Shown in pieces: positions 7,150 through 15,800 of a stretch of 49,940 nt of DNA. Made by a program: the position numbers and the translations under genes. Location: assembly GCA_900128565.1 (NCBI GenBank), contig LT635920.1, forward strand, positions 5,001 to 54,940. The letters run 5' to 3'. This DNA comes from Stramenopiles sp. TOSAG23-6. Its lineage: Eukaryota; Sar. Position 1 is the first letter of the stretch; each line of letters begins with the position of its first letter. A model generated the notes under the pieces. That model saw nothing but the letters and a program-made list of their open reading frames with translations, was not told the origin of the DNA and did no database searches.

Positions 7150-10044
7150 ATGTCATTACCATCAATTGTAAATGAAAAATGTTGTACTACCCAGGTTCTC
7201 TCAATGCTAAGTGACATGAAAACACCATCACCTCGTCAGACCAATCGAAGGTTAGTCAAACAAAAACAATCCTCAAATTATTCAGATACAAACAATTTAC
7301 CCTCAGTAAATGATTCTTCTTGTTGTACAACTCGTGTACTTTCACTGTTAGAAAAAGCGGGAACGCATTCTCCACGACGACAATTTAAACAAAAAAGAGA
7401 TATAAGTTCAGAGTGTGGTACAATTAGAGTTTTAGGTATGCTTGATCGAAACGCTTCACAACACTCCCCACGGCGCAGATCTCAATACAACGTCTCGAAA
7501 AGTCAAAGCAAAAATAGTCGTCGCAATATTACACTCATGCTAGTTGGACTGGACGGTGCTGGTAAAACTACCATTCATAATGCTCTCAGAGGACATACTA
7601 AAAAAAGCGTTAAACCAACAGTAGGATTCACACGTCCATTCATACTTAATCAGGGTAATTATTTATGCAAACTATATGATCTTGGTGGTTCATCAACTTT
7701 TAGAAGTGTTTGGGAAAACTATTATGCTGAAACACATGGCTTTCTTTTTGTCATTGATTCTTCAGATCCTACTAGATTACATGAGGCATGTAAAGAATTA
7801 TATACATTATCTACACACCCATTAGCAAGTGGTAAGCCACTCATTGTCATTGCAAATAAACAAGATCAACCCTCATCAATATCTCTATCAAAATTAATAT
7901 CAGAAATACGTTTAATATGTAAGGATACAGTGTATGTTGATCAAAGCATTGATAAAGGGGGAAATCAGTCCAATGAAAGCTCTCCCAAAGTTATCAAATG
8001 TATCGCTTCGGCAACACACTTTGCAAATAATGTGACCAATAAAGAGGTCAAAACACAATTGTTTGACCAAACCATTACAAATGGAATTGACTGGGTGCGA
8101 CAACAAATTCATAATGTGTATACAAAACTACACGATAGAGTCACAAATGATGTGGCTAAAGCTCATGCTGAAGAGCAGAAAAAGTTTAAAGAACGTTCTG
8201 AAAGAGTTGCTGAAGCCAAAAGGAAACGTACAGAATCTTTACAACGTGAAGATAAATTGGATGCTATAGGTGTTGAGTCATCAAATGTCATTCGAGATGA
8301 GCAGGGTAAAAAGGTCATTTGTNTACAATGCAATGCAAGAGTTGCCACTATGAAATCAATTGCGTCTGCTTGGAGACCAGTTTGTAATGAATGCAACTCT
8401 ATATTAGTTGAAAAGTATAAAAACACAAAGTGTGTTCCTTGTTCACGCTGTGGCAAACCTGCCACAAAAAAGAGTGCATCTCTTGGTTGGAAACCTTCTT
8501 GTGATGCCTGTGATAAAAGTGCTCAATTACAAGGAAAGCGAAAAATTAATACAGTCGTAGCTTCATCGGATGTAAATAATAATACATCCAATGNAAATAA
8601 TAATACATCCAATGCAAATAATAGTACATCCAATGTAAATAATAGTACATCCGATGTAAATAATATTACTTCATCAAAGGACGGTATGACTGTACGTTCA
8701 TCTTCATCTCGAGGAGACATTTGTCTTGATGGTACAGCGCCTGCACCTCCCCCATCTCGTCCGTTGTCACGAGATACAAAAGCTTCAGCACTGTCATTAG
8801 GTGAGGGGTATGGAACATTACGAGCAAATAATTCTACGTTAGAAAATAGTTTTGTTGAAGGAATGGGTGTAAGTCCCGCAGCTGTTTGGAATTTTTCAAC
8901 CTCAAATGCAGCAATGGCAGCTGCTGATGCTGCCAATGCAGCATCAATTGTACTTACAATGGTAAGCCGAATGGCTGCAGAAATGGCAGACTCTGTCGCA
9001 GGAGTTGTTGGTGTTGGTAGCAGCTCGCTACCTGTAGGTGGAAGCGCTGGTTTATTGAGCTCTAGACGATCTGGTCGCAAGTCCCCAATGTTACAATCAA
9101 TGTATTATCCTTCTTCATTTACAAATTCCAGAGCATTCCCAAAATCAAAGCAACGTATACATACACACTCATTTAAAAGACATGGTGGTAAAGAAATGCA
9201 TTACAACTCTGGTAGCTTAAGAACAAAAAGGCAAAGAGGTAGAAGGCGACGATCAAAGTCTCCCCTTCGAAGAATATCTTCGGAAACTTCAATTTTTGGC
9301 AATAAAAACTCCCAATATGGTCGGTTGGCAAATGCGAATCCAAATCTGGGTTATAAAACATCTTTGCACCAACAACACCGGAATCGGAGTAAAAGCCGTG
9401 ATGCGTATAGAAAACGAAGTCGTAGTCGTGATACTCATCGGAGTAGTAGCCGTGATACGTACGGAAAACGAAGTCATAGCCGTGATACTCATCGTAGTAA
9501 TAGTCGTGATACATATAGAAAACGTAGTCATAGTCGTGATACTCATCGTAGTAATAGTCGAGATACATACAGAAAACGTAGTCATAGTCGTGATACGTAT
9601 AGAAAACGAAGTCGAAGCCGTGATAGTCGTGATTCGGAGAGATCACAGAACCAGGTCCCAGCAAATCCAAATGATTGGACATATGATGATTTATCCAAAG
9701 AAATGGATAATTTACTTTCCATACACCGTATGACGAATACAAAAAGCCGTTTGTTACCCAATGCAATATCGAAAACAACAACAAAACGTCAACAATCGAT
9801 TCGCCAAACTAATTCAAATAATATATCTCCTAAAACTGTAGCTACAAAAAAAATAACACCAAGAATTCCAGAAATTAGTTCTACAATGAAAAATCCAGGA
9901 AATAAAAAAACAAAAATTATTTGGACACTCCAAGAGAAAAACACACATTCGGCAGTGAGTACAAAAACTAAAATTAAAAAGTCCGGTATTAGTAGTAGTA
10001 CAAATGAACAACTACCGCTCCCTCATGTAAACGAGTTTAAATAA
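7150..10044 (+). CDS. ARL13B: ARL13B-like ciliary GTPase with extended N- and C-termini
   Basis: 964 residues from ATG 7150 (an in-frame TTG lies 9 bp upstream). The G domain spans about 126-255: P-loop GLDGAGKTT (133-141), switch I PTVGF, G3 DLGG in place of the usual DxxGQ, and NKQD (236-239). The DLGG substitution at the catalytic Gln and the WENYYAE motif are hallmarks of ARL13B, the ciliary-membrane GTPase that acts as a GEF for ARL3. After the G domain come a charged coiled coil (~330-375), two tandem CxxC...CxxC zinc-ribbon-like modules (~389-460), an Asn/Thr/Ser repeat (~470-505), an Ala-rich segment and an Arg/Ser repeat (SRDTYRKRSHSRDTHRSN-like, ~745-835). The N-terminal 125 residues contain three copies of a CCTTxVLSxL...SPR motif. 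Human ARL13B is about 430 residues, so this protein is more than double. One N (8324) lies in the first Cys pair and another (8594) in the Asn repeat. Confidence 0.85.
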   Translation: MSLPSIVNEKCCTTQVLSMLSDMKTPSPRQTNRRLVKQKQSSNYSDTNNLPSVNDSSCCTTRVLSLLEKAGTHSPRRQFKQKRDISSECGTIRVLGMLDRNASQHSPRRRSQYNVSKSQSKNSRRNITLMLVGLDGAGKTTIHNALRGHTKKSVKPTVGFTRPFILNQGNYLCKLYDLGGSSTFRSVWENYYAETHGFLFVIDSSDPTRLHEACKELYTLSTHPLASGKPLIVIANKQDQPSSISLSKLISEIRLICKDTVYVDQSIDKGGNQSNESSPKVIKCIASATHFANNVTNKEVKTQLFDQTITNGIDWVRQQIHNVYTKLHDRVTNDVAKAHAEEQKKFKERSERVAEAKRKRTESLQREDKLDAIGVESSNVIRDEQGKKVICXQCNARVATMKSIASAWRPVCNECNSILVEKYKNTKCVPCSRCGKPATKKSASLGWKPSCDACDKSAQLQGKRKINTVVASSDVNNNTSNXNNNTSNANNSTSNVNNSTSDVNNITSSKDGMTVRSSSSRGDICLDGTAPAPPPSRPLSRDTKASALSLGEGYGTLRANNSTLENSFVEGMGVSPAAVWNFSTSNAAMAAADAANAASIVLTMVSRMAAEMADSVAGVVGVGSSSLPVGGSAGLLSSRRSGRKSPMLQSMYYPSSFTNSRAFPKSKQRIHTHSFKRHGGKEMHYNSGSLRTKRQRGRRRRSKSPLRRISSETSIFGNKNSQYGRLANANPNLGYKTSLHQQHRNRSKSRDAYRKRSRSRDTHRSSSRDTYGKRSHSRDTHRSNSRDTYRKRSHSRDTHRSNSRDTYRKRSHSRDTYRKRSRSRDSRDSERSQNQVPANPNDWTYDDLSKEMDNLLSIHRMTNTKSRLLPNAISKTTTKRQQSIRQTNSNNISPKTVATKKITPRIPEISSTMKNPGNKKTKIIWTLQEKNTHSAVSTKTKIKKSGISSSTNEQLPLPHVNEFK
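8567..8672 (+). repeat. In-frame 21-bp repeat encoding NxNNSTS
   Basis: Five copies of a unit like aatgtaaataatagtacatcc lie within the ARL13B-like gene. They encode an Asn/Ser/Thr linker between the zinc-ribbon pair and the Ala-rich region. One copy carries an N. Confidence 0.8.
9385..9640 (+). repeat. In-frame ~60-bp repeat encoding an RS-type array
   Basis: About four copies encode variations on SRDTYRKRSHSRDTHRSN in the C-terminal part of the ARL13B-like protein. The near-identity of DNA copies implies recent expansion. RS-type arrays are often phosphorylated or nucleic-acid-associated in other proteins. Such a segment is not a known ARL13B feature. Confidence 0.8.
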
Positions 10045-10205
10045 ACCAAAAAAGGACAAAAGTAATATTACATTGCTAACTCGTTACTATTTATATAATT
10101 CTAAATAAAAGTTTCACACAATACTAATGTACCTCTTTTTACTCTTACACTAAAAGATTGATAGTCACACTAATTGTCAGCAATCATTGATGTTTAAATT
10201 TGTGT

Positions 10206-12503
10206 CTATTGAGCAGTAACGAGGGTGATACGAGTTCTAGAAGCATTAAGACGAAAGACATCAAGTTCTTCATATTGTTCAATTGTCTCTCTGATTTCAT
10301 CTTGATTATATCCTTTTGCAAGAAGAAGCGGCTCAACTCTACTAAAAGATATTGTTGCATGTTCACCTCCAGCAGTACGAATGTGTGATAATATAGAAAG
10401 ATAAATCGCAGAAGTTGCATCCTGTCCGTTACGACGCTCATCATCTTCAAGTAGTTGAGCTTTACAAGTATGTACCAAACGAATAGCTTCATCAACATCT
10501 TCTTCTGTGACTTCATTTGAAAATTGTAATCGGGCAAGAGCCTGTGAAAGCCGCAAAATACTTAGTAACTGTCTCGCTGTCATCAGCGATGCTTCATTCG
10601 CAGCACGTGCATCAGCAACATCACGTTGTCGCATATTTACATACTCTTCAACAATATATGATGATAATTTTGCAGGAATAAAAGGTTCACATCGTCGAGC
10701 TTGTCCAATATATGCTCGAATAAATTTTGCTGAGAGTGGAGTGAATGAAAGATCAGGGTGGCAATTACATCTATGAACATATGCAATATGGTTAGCCAAT
10801 AAACGATCTTTATCGGCACTAGGGCGATCAAGCATTAGAAACATTAAATCAAAACGACTTAGTAATGCAGCAGGAAGGTTTATATTAGCAGATGGAGATT
10901 TCTTTTTGTTATATCTACCCATAAGGGGATTTGCAGCAGCAAGTATAGCTGTTCGAGCATTTAAAGTTGTTGTTATTCCACCCTTCGCAATACTTACTGT
11001 TTGTTGTTCCATTACCTCATGAATGGCTGTGCGGTCACCTTCTTCCATTTTATCAAACTCATCAATACAACAAATTCCACGATCAGCAAGTACCAATGCA
11101 CCACCTTCGAGAACCATTTCACCACTAACTGTATCTTTCATTACTGCGGCTGTGAGTCCTACACCACTACTACCCTTACCTGTAGTAAAAACAGCACGTG
11201 GTGCAATCTTTGCAATGTGTTTGAGAAGCTGTGATTTTGCAACACCTGGGTCACCCATCATACATATATTAATATCACCACGTATGCGCATACCATCACT
11301 TAATTTTTTTGTAACTCCGCCCACTAATTGAAGAAGTAAAGCTTTCTTTATATCCACCAATCCAAATATTTCAGGAGCAATTGATTTTGCTAATTTATCA
11401 TAAATTTCATCATCTTCTACTGCCTGCTCAACTAAAGCACTAATATCATCAGTCATTGTAGCCTGTAATTCATCATATGTTTTTTTATGAGACTGAATAT
11501 GCATTCCTTCTAGATATGTATCTGCTGTAAGACCTGCACGAACGGCACGATAACCAGTATATGGAGTTGGTAAAAACATTCCTGATACCGTTAATTGATC
11601 ACCAGGCATTGCACTTCTTGTTAGCTCTCCACAAAGATGAACAGTCATAGATCGAGGTATATGACCAATTGGAACTTGATCTGGCAATTCTTGCATTTTA
11701 GCAGTCTGAAATTTTACAAATTTGGATCCACGGGTTTGCATGAAAAGTTTACCTCGGCTTTTGTTTGTCATACACATTTGAGAAGGACACTCTGAAAGCG
11801 GCATAAATTTTCGAGCTTTTACTTGTTGATAAATTTCAAATCCACAGACATCGCATGTGTATGTTGCGACACTCATTAATGGTTTTACGTCTGTTACTCG
11901 AGTTATCATTCCTCTTACTTGAACTAAACGACCAATCTGTCTTGCTCCAACCTCCCGAATGGCAACAACTTTACCTCCAGTACGTGGACGAAGATGAACT
12001 TCATATCGCCGCATTAGTTCTGCAGGGAACACCTTAGATGCATCTACTTCACCCCCACGCTCATGTGCTGCTTCTTGTTGTTGTTGTAAACGTTGGTTGC
12101 GCAATACATCGACAGCGTCCTCATCAAAGAGCGTGTCAGCGCCTTGTACAGACGGTAGCAAGGAGTCAATGGCATCGGAAACTAGAGAAATGTATCTCCG
12201 TGCATTGCGCTCTATATGATGAACAAATTCTTCATCCCCCTCAAAATCTAATACATCATCTAAGGAAAGCTCTATTACTTTACATTTACGTTGAGCCACT
12301 TTCTCGAGAATTGTGACATACTTTGGAGTTAGCTTTGAGGGTGCCGAATACGAGGAAGACTTTTTTCCTTTCTCCCGATAATTTGAAATGAAACGCTTGA
12401 ACTTCTCAAGTTCTTCTGTATAGTTTGGTAAAGTTCGGTATTTAGACCCTGATTCCATGGCACCATACGCCCCATTGACTCCTCCACCATCAAGTGATGC
12501 CAT
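10206..12503 (-). CDS. MCM7: MCM7, replicative helicase subunit
   Basis: 765 residues, close to the family size of about 720. MCM7 is one of six subunits of the MCM2-7 ring that unwinds DNA at replication forks in the nucleus. The N-terminal zinc finger is C217-x2-C220 ... C239-x4-C244 (ATYTCDVCGFEIYQQ, CPSQMC). The AAA+ core has Walker A GDPGVAKS (417-424), Walker B CIDEFDKM (479-486) and arginine finger SRFD (549-552). MCM7-specific features are APEIFGLVDIKKALLLQLVGG, CMTNKSRGKLFMQTRGSKF and HIAYVHR after the core. The C-terminus has a winged-helix-like segment (ISFSRVEPLLLAKGYNQDEI). No intron. Convergent with the ARL13B-like gene (161 bp apart) and divergent from the formin gene. Confidence 0.97.
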   Translation of the reverse strand: MASLDGGGVNGAYGAMESGSKYRTLPNYTEELEKFKRFISNYREKGKKSSSYSAPSKLTPKYVTILEKVAQRKCKVIELSLDDVLDFEGDEEFVHHIERNARRYISLVSDAIDSLLPSVQGADTLFDEDAVDVLRNQRLQQQQEAAHERGGEVDASKVFPAELMRRYEVHLRPRTGGKVVAIREVGARQIGRLVQVRGMITRVTDVKPLMSVATYTCDVCGFEIYQQVKARKFMPLSECPSQMCMTNKSRGKLFMQTRGSKFVKFQTAKMQELPDQVPIGHIPRSMTVHLCGELTRSAMPGDQLTVSGMFLPTPYTGYRAVRAGLTADTYLEGMHIQSHKKTYDELQATMTDDISALVEQAVEDDEIYDKLAKSIAPEIFGLVDIKKALLLQLVGGVTKKLSDGMRIRGDINICMMGDPGVAKSQLLKHIAKIAPRAVFTTGKGSSGVGLTAAVMKDTVSGEMVLEGGALVLADRGICCIDEFDKMEEGDRTAIHEVMEQQTVSIAKGGITTTLNARTAILAAANPLMGRYNKKKSPSANINLPAALLSRFDLMFLMLDRPSADKDRLLANHIAYVHRCNCHPDLSFTPLSAKFIRAYIGQARRCEPFIPAKLSSYIVEEYVNMRQRDVADARAANEASLMTARQLLSILRLSQALARLQFSNEVTEEDVDEAIRLVHTCKAQLLEDDERRNGQDATSAIYLSILSHIRTAGGEHATISFSRVEPLLLAKGYNQDEIRETIEQYEELDVFRLNASRTRITLVTAQ

Positions 12504-12883
12504 TCTTAGGGTGGTCTGGGTAATATAATATCGATCGAAAGGAAGGTTGATTTATTCCGGTGCTTTCAGACTGATATTCGAGCTGTTTTTTAGGTTGAAG
12601 TTCCTTTTCAAGAAAAGTTTGACGGCAATCAAAAAAGCACACACGAAATCGGCAAACGCATCAAAAAATGACGTTTTACATCCGTTAAAAGTTTGGGAAT
12701 CCAAAACAAGTACTTATGAATGCTATTACAAGTAGCGGAAATATATATATATCTGTGTCAGACCAGAGTGCAGTAGTAGCTTATATATGAGCGCTTAACA
12801 AACTCAATATAACTAGTTTAAATTTAGAAATATTAAGTGGCCTGTATTTAACTTTGGCAATGGCAAATTCAGTTTGAAAGTCG
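12504..12883. promoter_or_regulatory. Divergent intergenic region, MCM7 / formin
   Basis: 380 bp separating two start codons that point apart. It contains a short AT dinucleotide run at about 12741-12751. I find no RNA gene. A 62-codon plus-strand frame at 12547-12735 has no homology that I recognise. Confidence 0.4.
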
Positions 12884-15800
12884 ATGGCGACGACGTTATT
12901 TGAAAAACGAAAAGCCGCACATAACGAAGCTCTTAGACTTGTTTCTGAGAAAAACTATCAATCGGCCATAGATTATGGCTTACAATGTATTGCGATTGGA
13001 TCACAGTTGCATTCAACAGATCATTTTCAATTTTTGCATGATCTGCTTCTCCTCATTAATCTTTACTCCCTTACTGGAGATGAGAATAATGTTGACATAT
13101 TCATCACACACGCAGCAAGTATAGCTCTTCGAGCCGGCGAACAAAAGGATAAATGTAAAAGCATCAACATGCTTGGTATTATTGCAAAGATAAGTTTTAA
13201 AAATAAACATCGAATGTCGGAGAGACTATTTAGTGAGTGGATAAGGCTTGCCCAGAAAGTATTTGGAACAAAACACCCCATCGCTACGGATTGCCTTACT
13301 ACCGCTGCTGGATATTACATTGATAAAAAAGATTATGAAACTGCTCAGTTGTTGACAGGGCAGGCATTAGTCTCCCAAATCGAAATTTTTCAAAATGATA
13401 AAGTTCCTTGTATTGGAAATACTTTTCTCACTATGGGATTACTCTACCGCTTGCAAGGAAATATTGAAGAAGCTATTAAATATTTTCAACATGCACGTAA
13501 AGTATATTCTTTTCTTTGGGGAAGTTTTTCTGTAAATGTTGCACAAGTGAAAATGAGCATTGCAGTAGTTGAGGAAGAAAGGGGTAACGTTTGGTGTGCA
13601 CGAGATATGTATGGTAGTGCATATTCGATATTTTGTAGTATTTTAGGCGAAAAAAATAAACATACTCAAAAAGCGCTCAAATGTTTCAATAGAATAAGAG
13701 GTGAATTAAATGAGCATTCAATTACTGTACCAATCGTGGATTTTGTGCCCAAATATGTCGATGAAATGCCAGAAGTGATAGGATGTGTAGACAATGTAAT
13801 GAATGAAAACATAACATTAGATGACTTAGAGTTGATCGTACAAAATATTAATCATGATAGTCTAAATGTCAACAAAAATAACCAAAAATGTATTAAATCT
13901 AAAGATTTCAAATATGAAACTCCAAAAATAATTGCAATTCCATTGTATTTAAAAAAGATCATTGTTCAGTCAGTGTTGGATATATCAAAACAAAGAGGAG
14001 AAATATCTACAAATAATCATGATAATGAAATAAATCAGAAACATTGTGTGACTCTCGCAGAATTAGAAGTAACACTAAATGATATGCCATGTATAATGAG
14101 TTTATTAATCACATCTTTCGTACAAAAATATGAAACTACTGTGCCTATTGATGCTGTGAAGAAGAAAGATACTGTACATAATTATGATACATGTACAGAA
14201 AATAACGTATTACCAGCAATTGATTCTAACCATTCTAAAGATGTTCTAGATTCTAACCATTCTAAAGATGTTCTAGATTCTAACCATTCTGAAGATGTTC
14301 TAGATGTAGCTCAACTATTTTTCGAATATAAACAAAGAGACAATATAACAGATGATGAGATGTTTGCATCCTTCAATCAAATGCATTATGGTTACGGATG
14401 GGGTAATATGTTATCGATAAATGATTCACAAAATGAACCCTTTATTTTCTCAAGGCATGAATCGATATTCCTCAAAAACGCCAGAAAAGAAGCTTTAAAA
14501 GAAGCATCTTTATTAGAAGCAAAAACGTCTGATTTCGTGGGATCTTGCAAAGATGTACTTTCACAGTTGATGTATTCAGGGCTAAGTATACATGCAGCTG
14601 TCATTTGTTCCTGCGAAGTAGCAATAATGCTAGCAATGCGTAAGATAAATGATGAAGACAAATGGACTAAACCTGACTTCGTATTGAAAAAAACTAATAG
14701 ATATATGCTACTAGTGGGCCAGTCAGCAATTAGTTTATTTGTTGCTGGAAAAATAAGAGATGTAGCGACAATGTTGAGATTGTTCTCTTTCTGTTCTGCC
14801 CAAAGTTTTGCACATTTTCTTGTTCGAAAATGTGAAATAACAAATCAGGATACGATAAATCAAGATATGATTGGAACTTTACATGTATCAATTAGAAAAG
14901 CTTTCGATATTGCAGTTAAACAGACTGGTATGAGCAATCAGAAAGCCGATTTATTTACCATACAGTTATTGGGAGCTTCACTTGGGAAAGAATTGCTTCG
15001 AAGAGGCATAAGTGTGAAAAGTGTAGCAAATACATTGTATAGAACACCGATATATTTAGGTAGGTCTCCTAAGGAAGCATCTAAGATGGCATTTGTTATT
15101 GGATCTAGGATTTGCACGGAACATATTATCAACAACTCAATCCAAAATGTAGATCAAGAAAAAGATACAAAGGCGAATTCTATCACAACTAATTGTACCA
15201 ACACCTCTGATGAAAACTATGAAGCAACAAGCATAAGCAGACGTGTTGTACTTTCCGTTTCTGAATTTGTAAAGTGTGTTCTAGATATATGCAACTCGCC
15301 TCTACTTGGCTCAAGTGATACAAACACAGCCCTGCTTGTAGCAGCTGAAATAGTTTCATATGTAACAGCATTCTTTTTAGCCCGCAAAGGCAAAACATTT
15401 TCTCAAATAGTTTTTTCGACAATGAAAATTTGGGATTTATTCAATCTCTCTGGACATTGCGATCTGCAACTAATTCATTCAATTTCGCTTTGGGCTTTTA
15501 CTGTTGAAACTGAAGCTAAATCGAAACAAATGATATCTGAATCCTTGTATACATGTAAAATATATCAAAATAAAGGCGAGGTAATAGATGCAAAACAGTT
15601 GGCGAGCAAGTATAGATTTAAACCCGAGGATAAAGTACTTGAAGAAAGGACTACATTTACTCAAAAGAATGGGGAAATGATGATCAAAGAAGTACAAAGT
15701 CGCTGGAATGATCTAAATTTAGAGATAAACGGAGACTTGTGGCTTCCCTGTGCCAATATTGACAAAGCTCAATGTATGCCGAGTGCTTCAGAGCCCCAAT

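Noticed and set aside
9289-9784. Open frames in three other frames over the RS repeat
   Set aside because: Tandem repeats keep all frames open. Only the plus frame continues the ARL13B-like protein.
10184-10537. 117-codon minus-strand frame overlapping the end of MCM7
   Set aside because: Out-of-frame shadow of the MCM7 C-terminus.
12504-12883. tRNA or small RNA gene in the MCM7/formin spacer
   Set aside because: I looked for A/B-box and cloverleaf arrangements here and in other spacers and found none I could defend.
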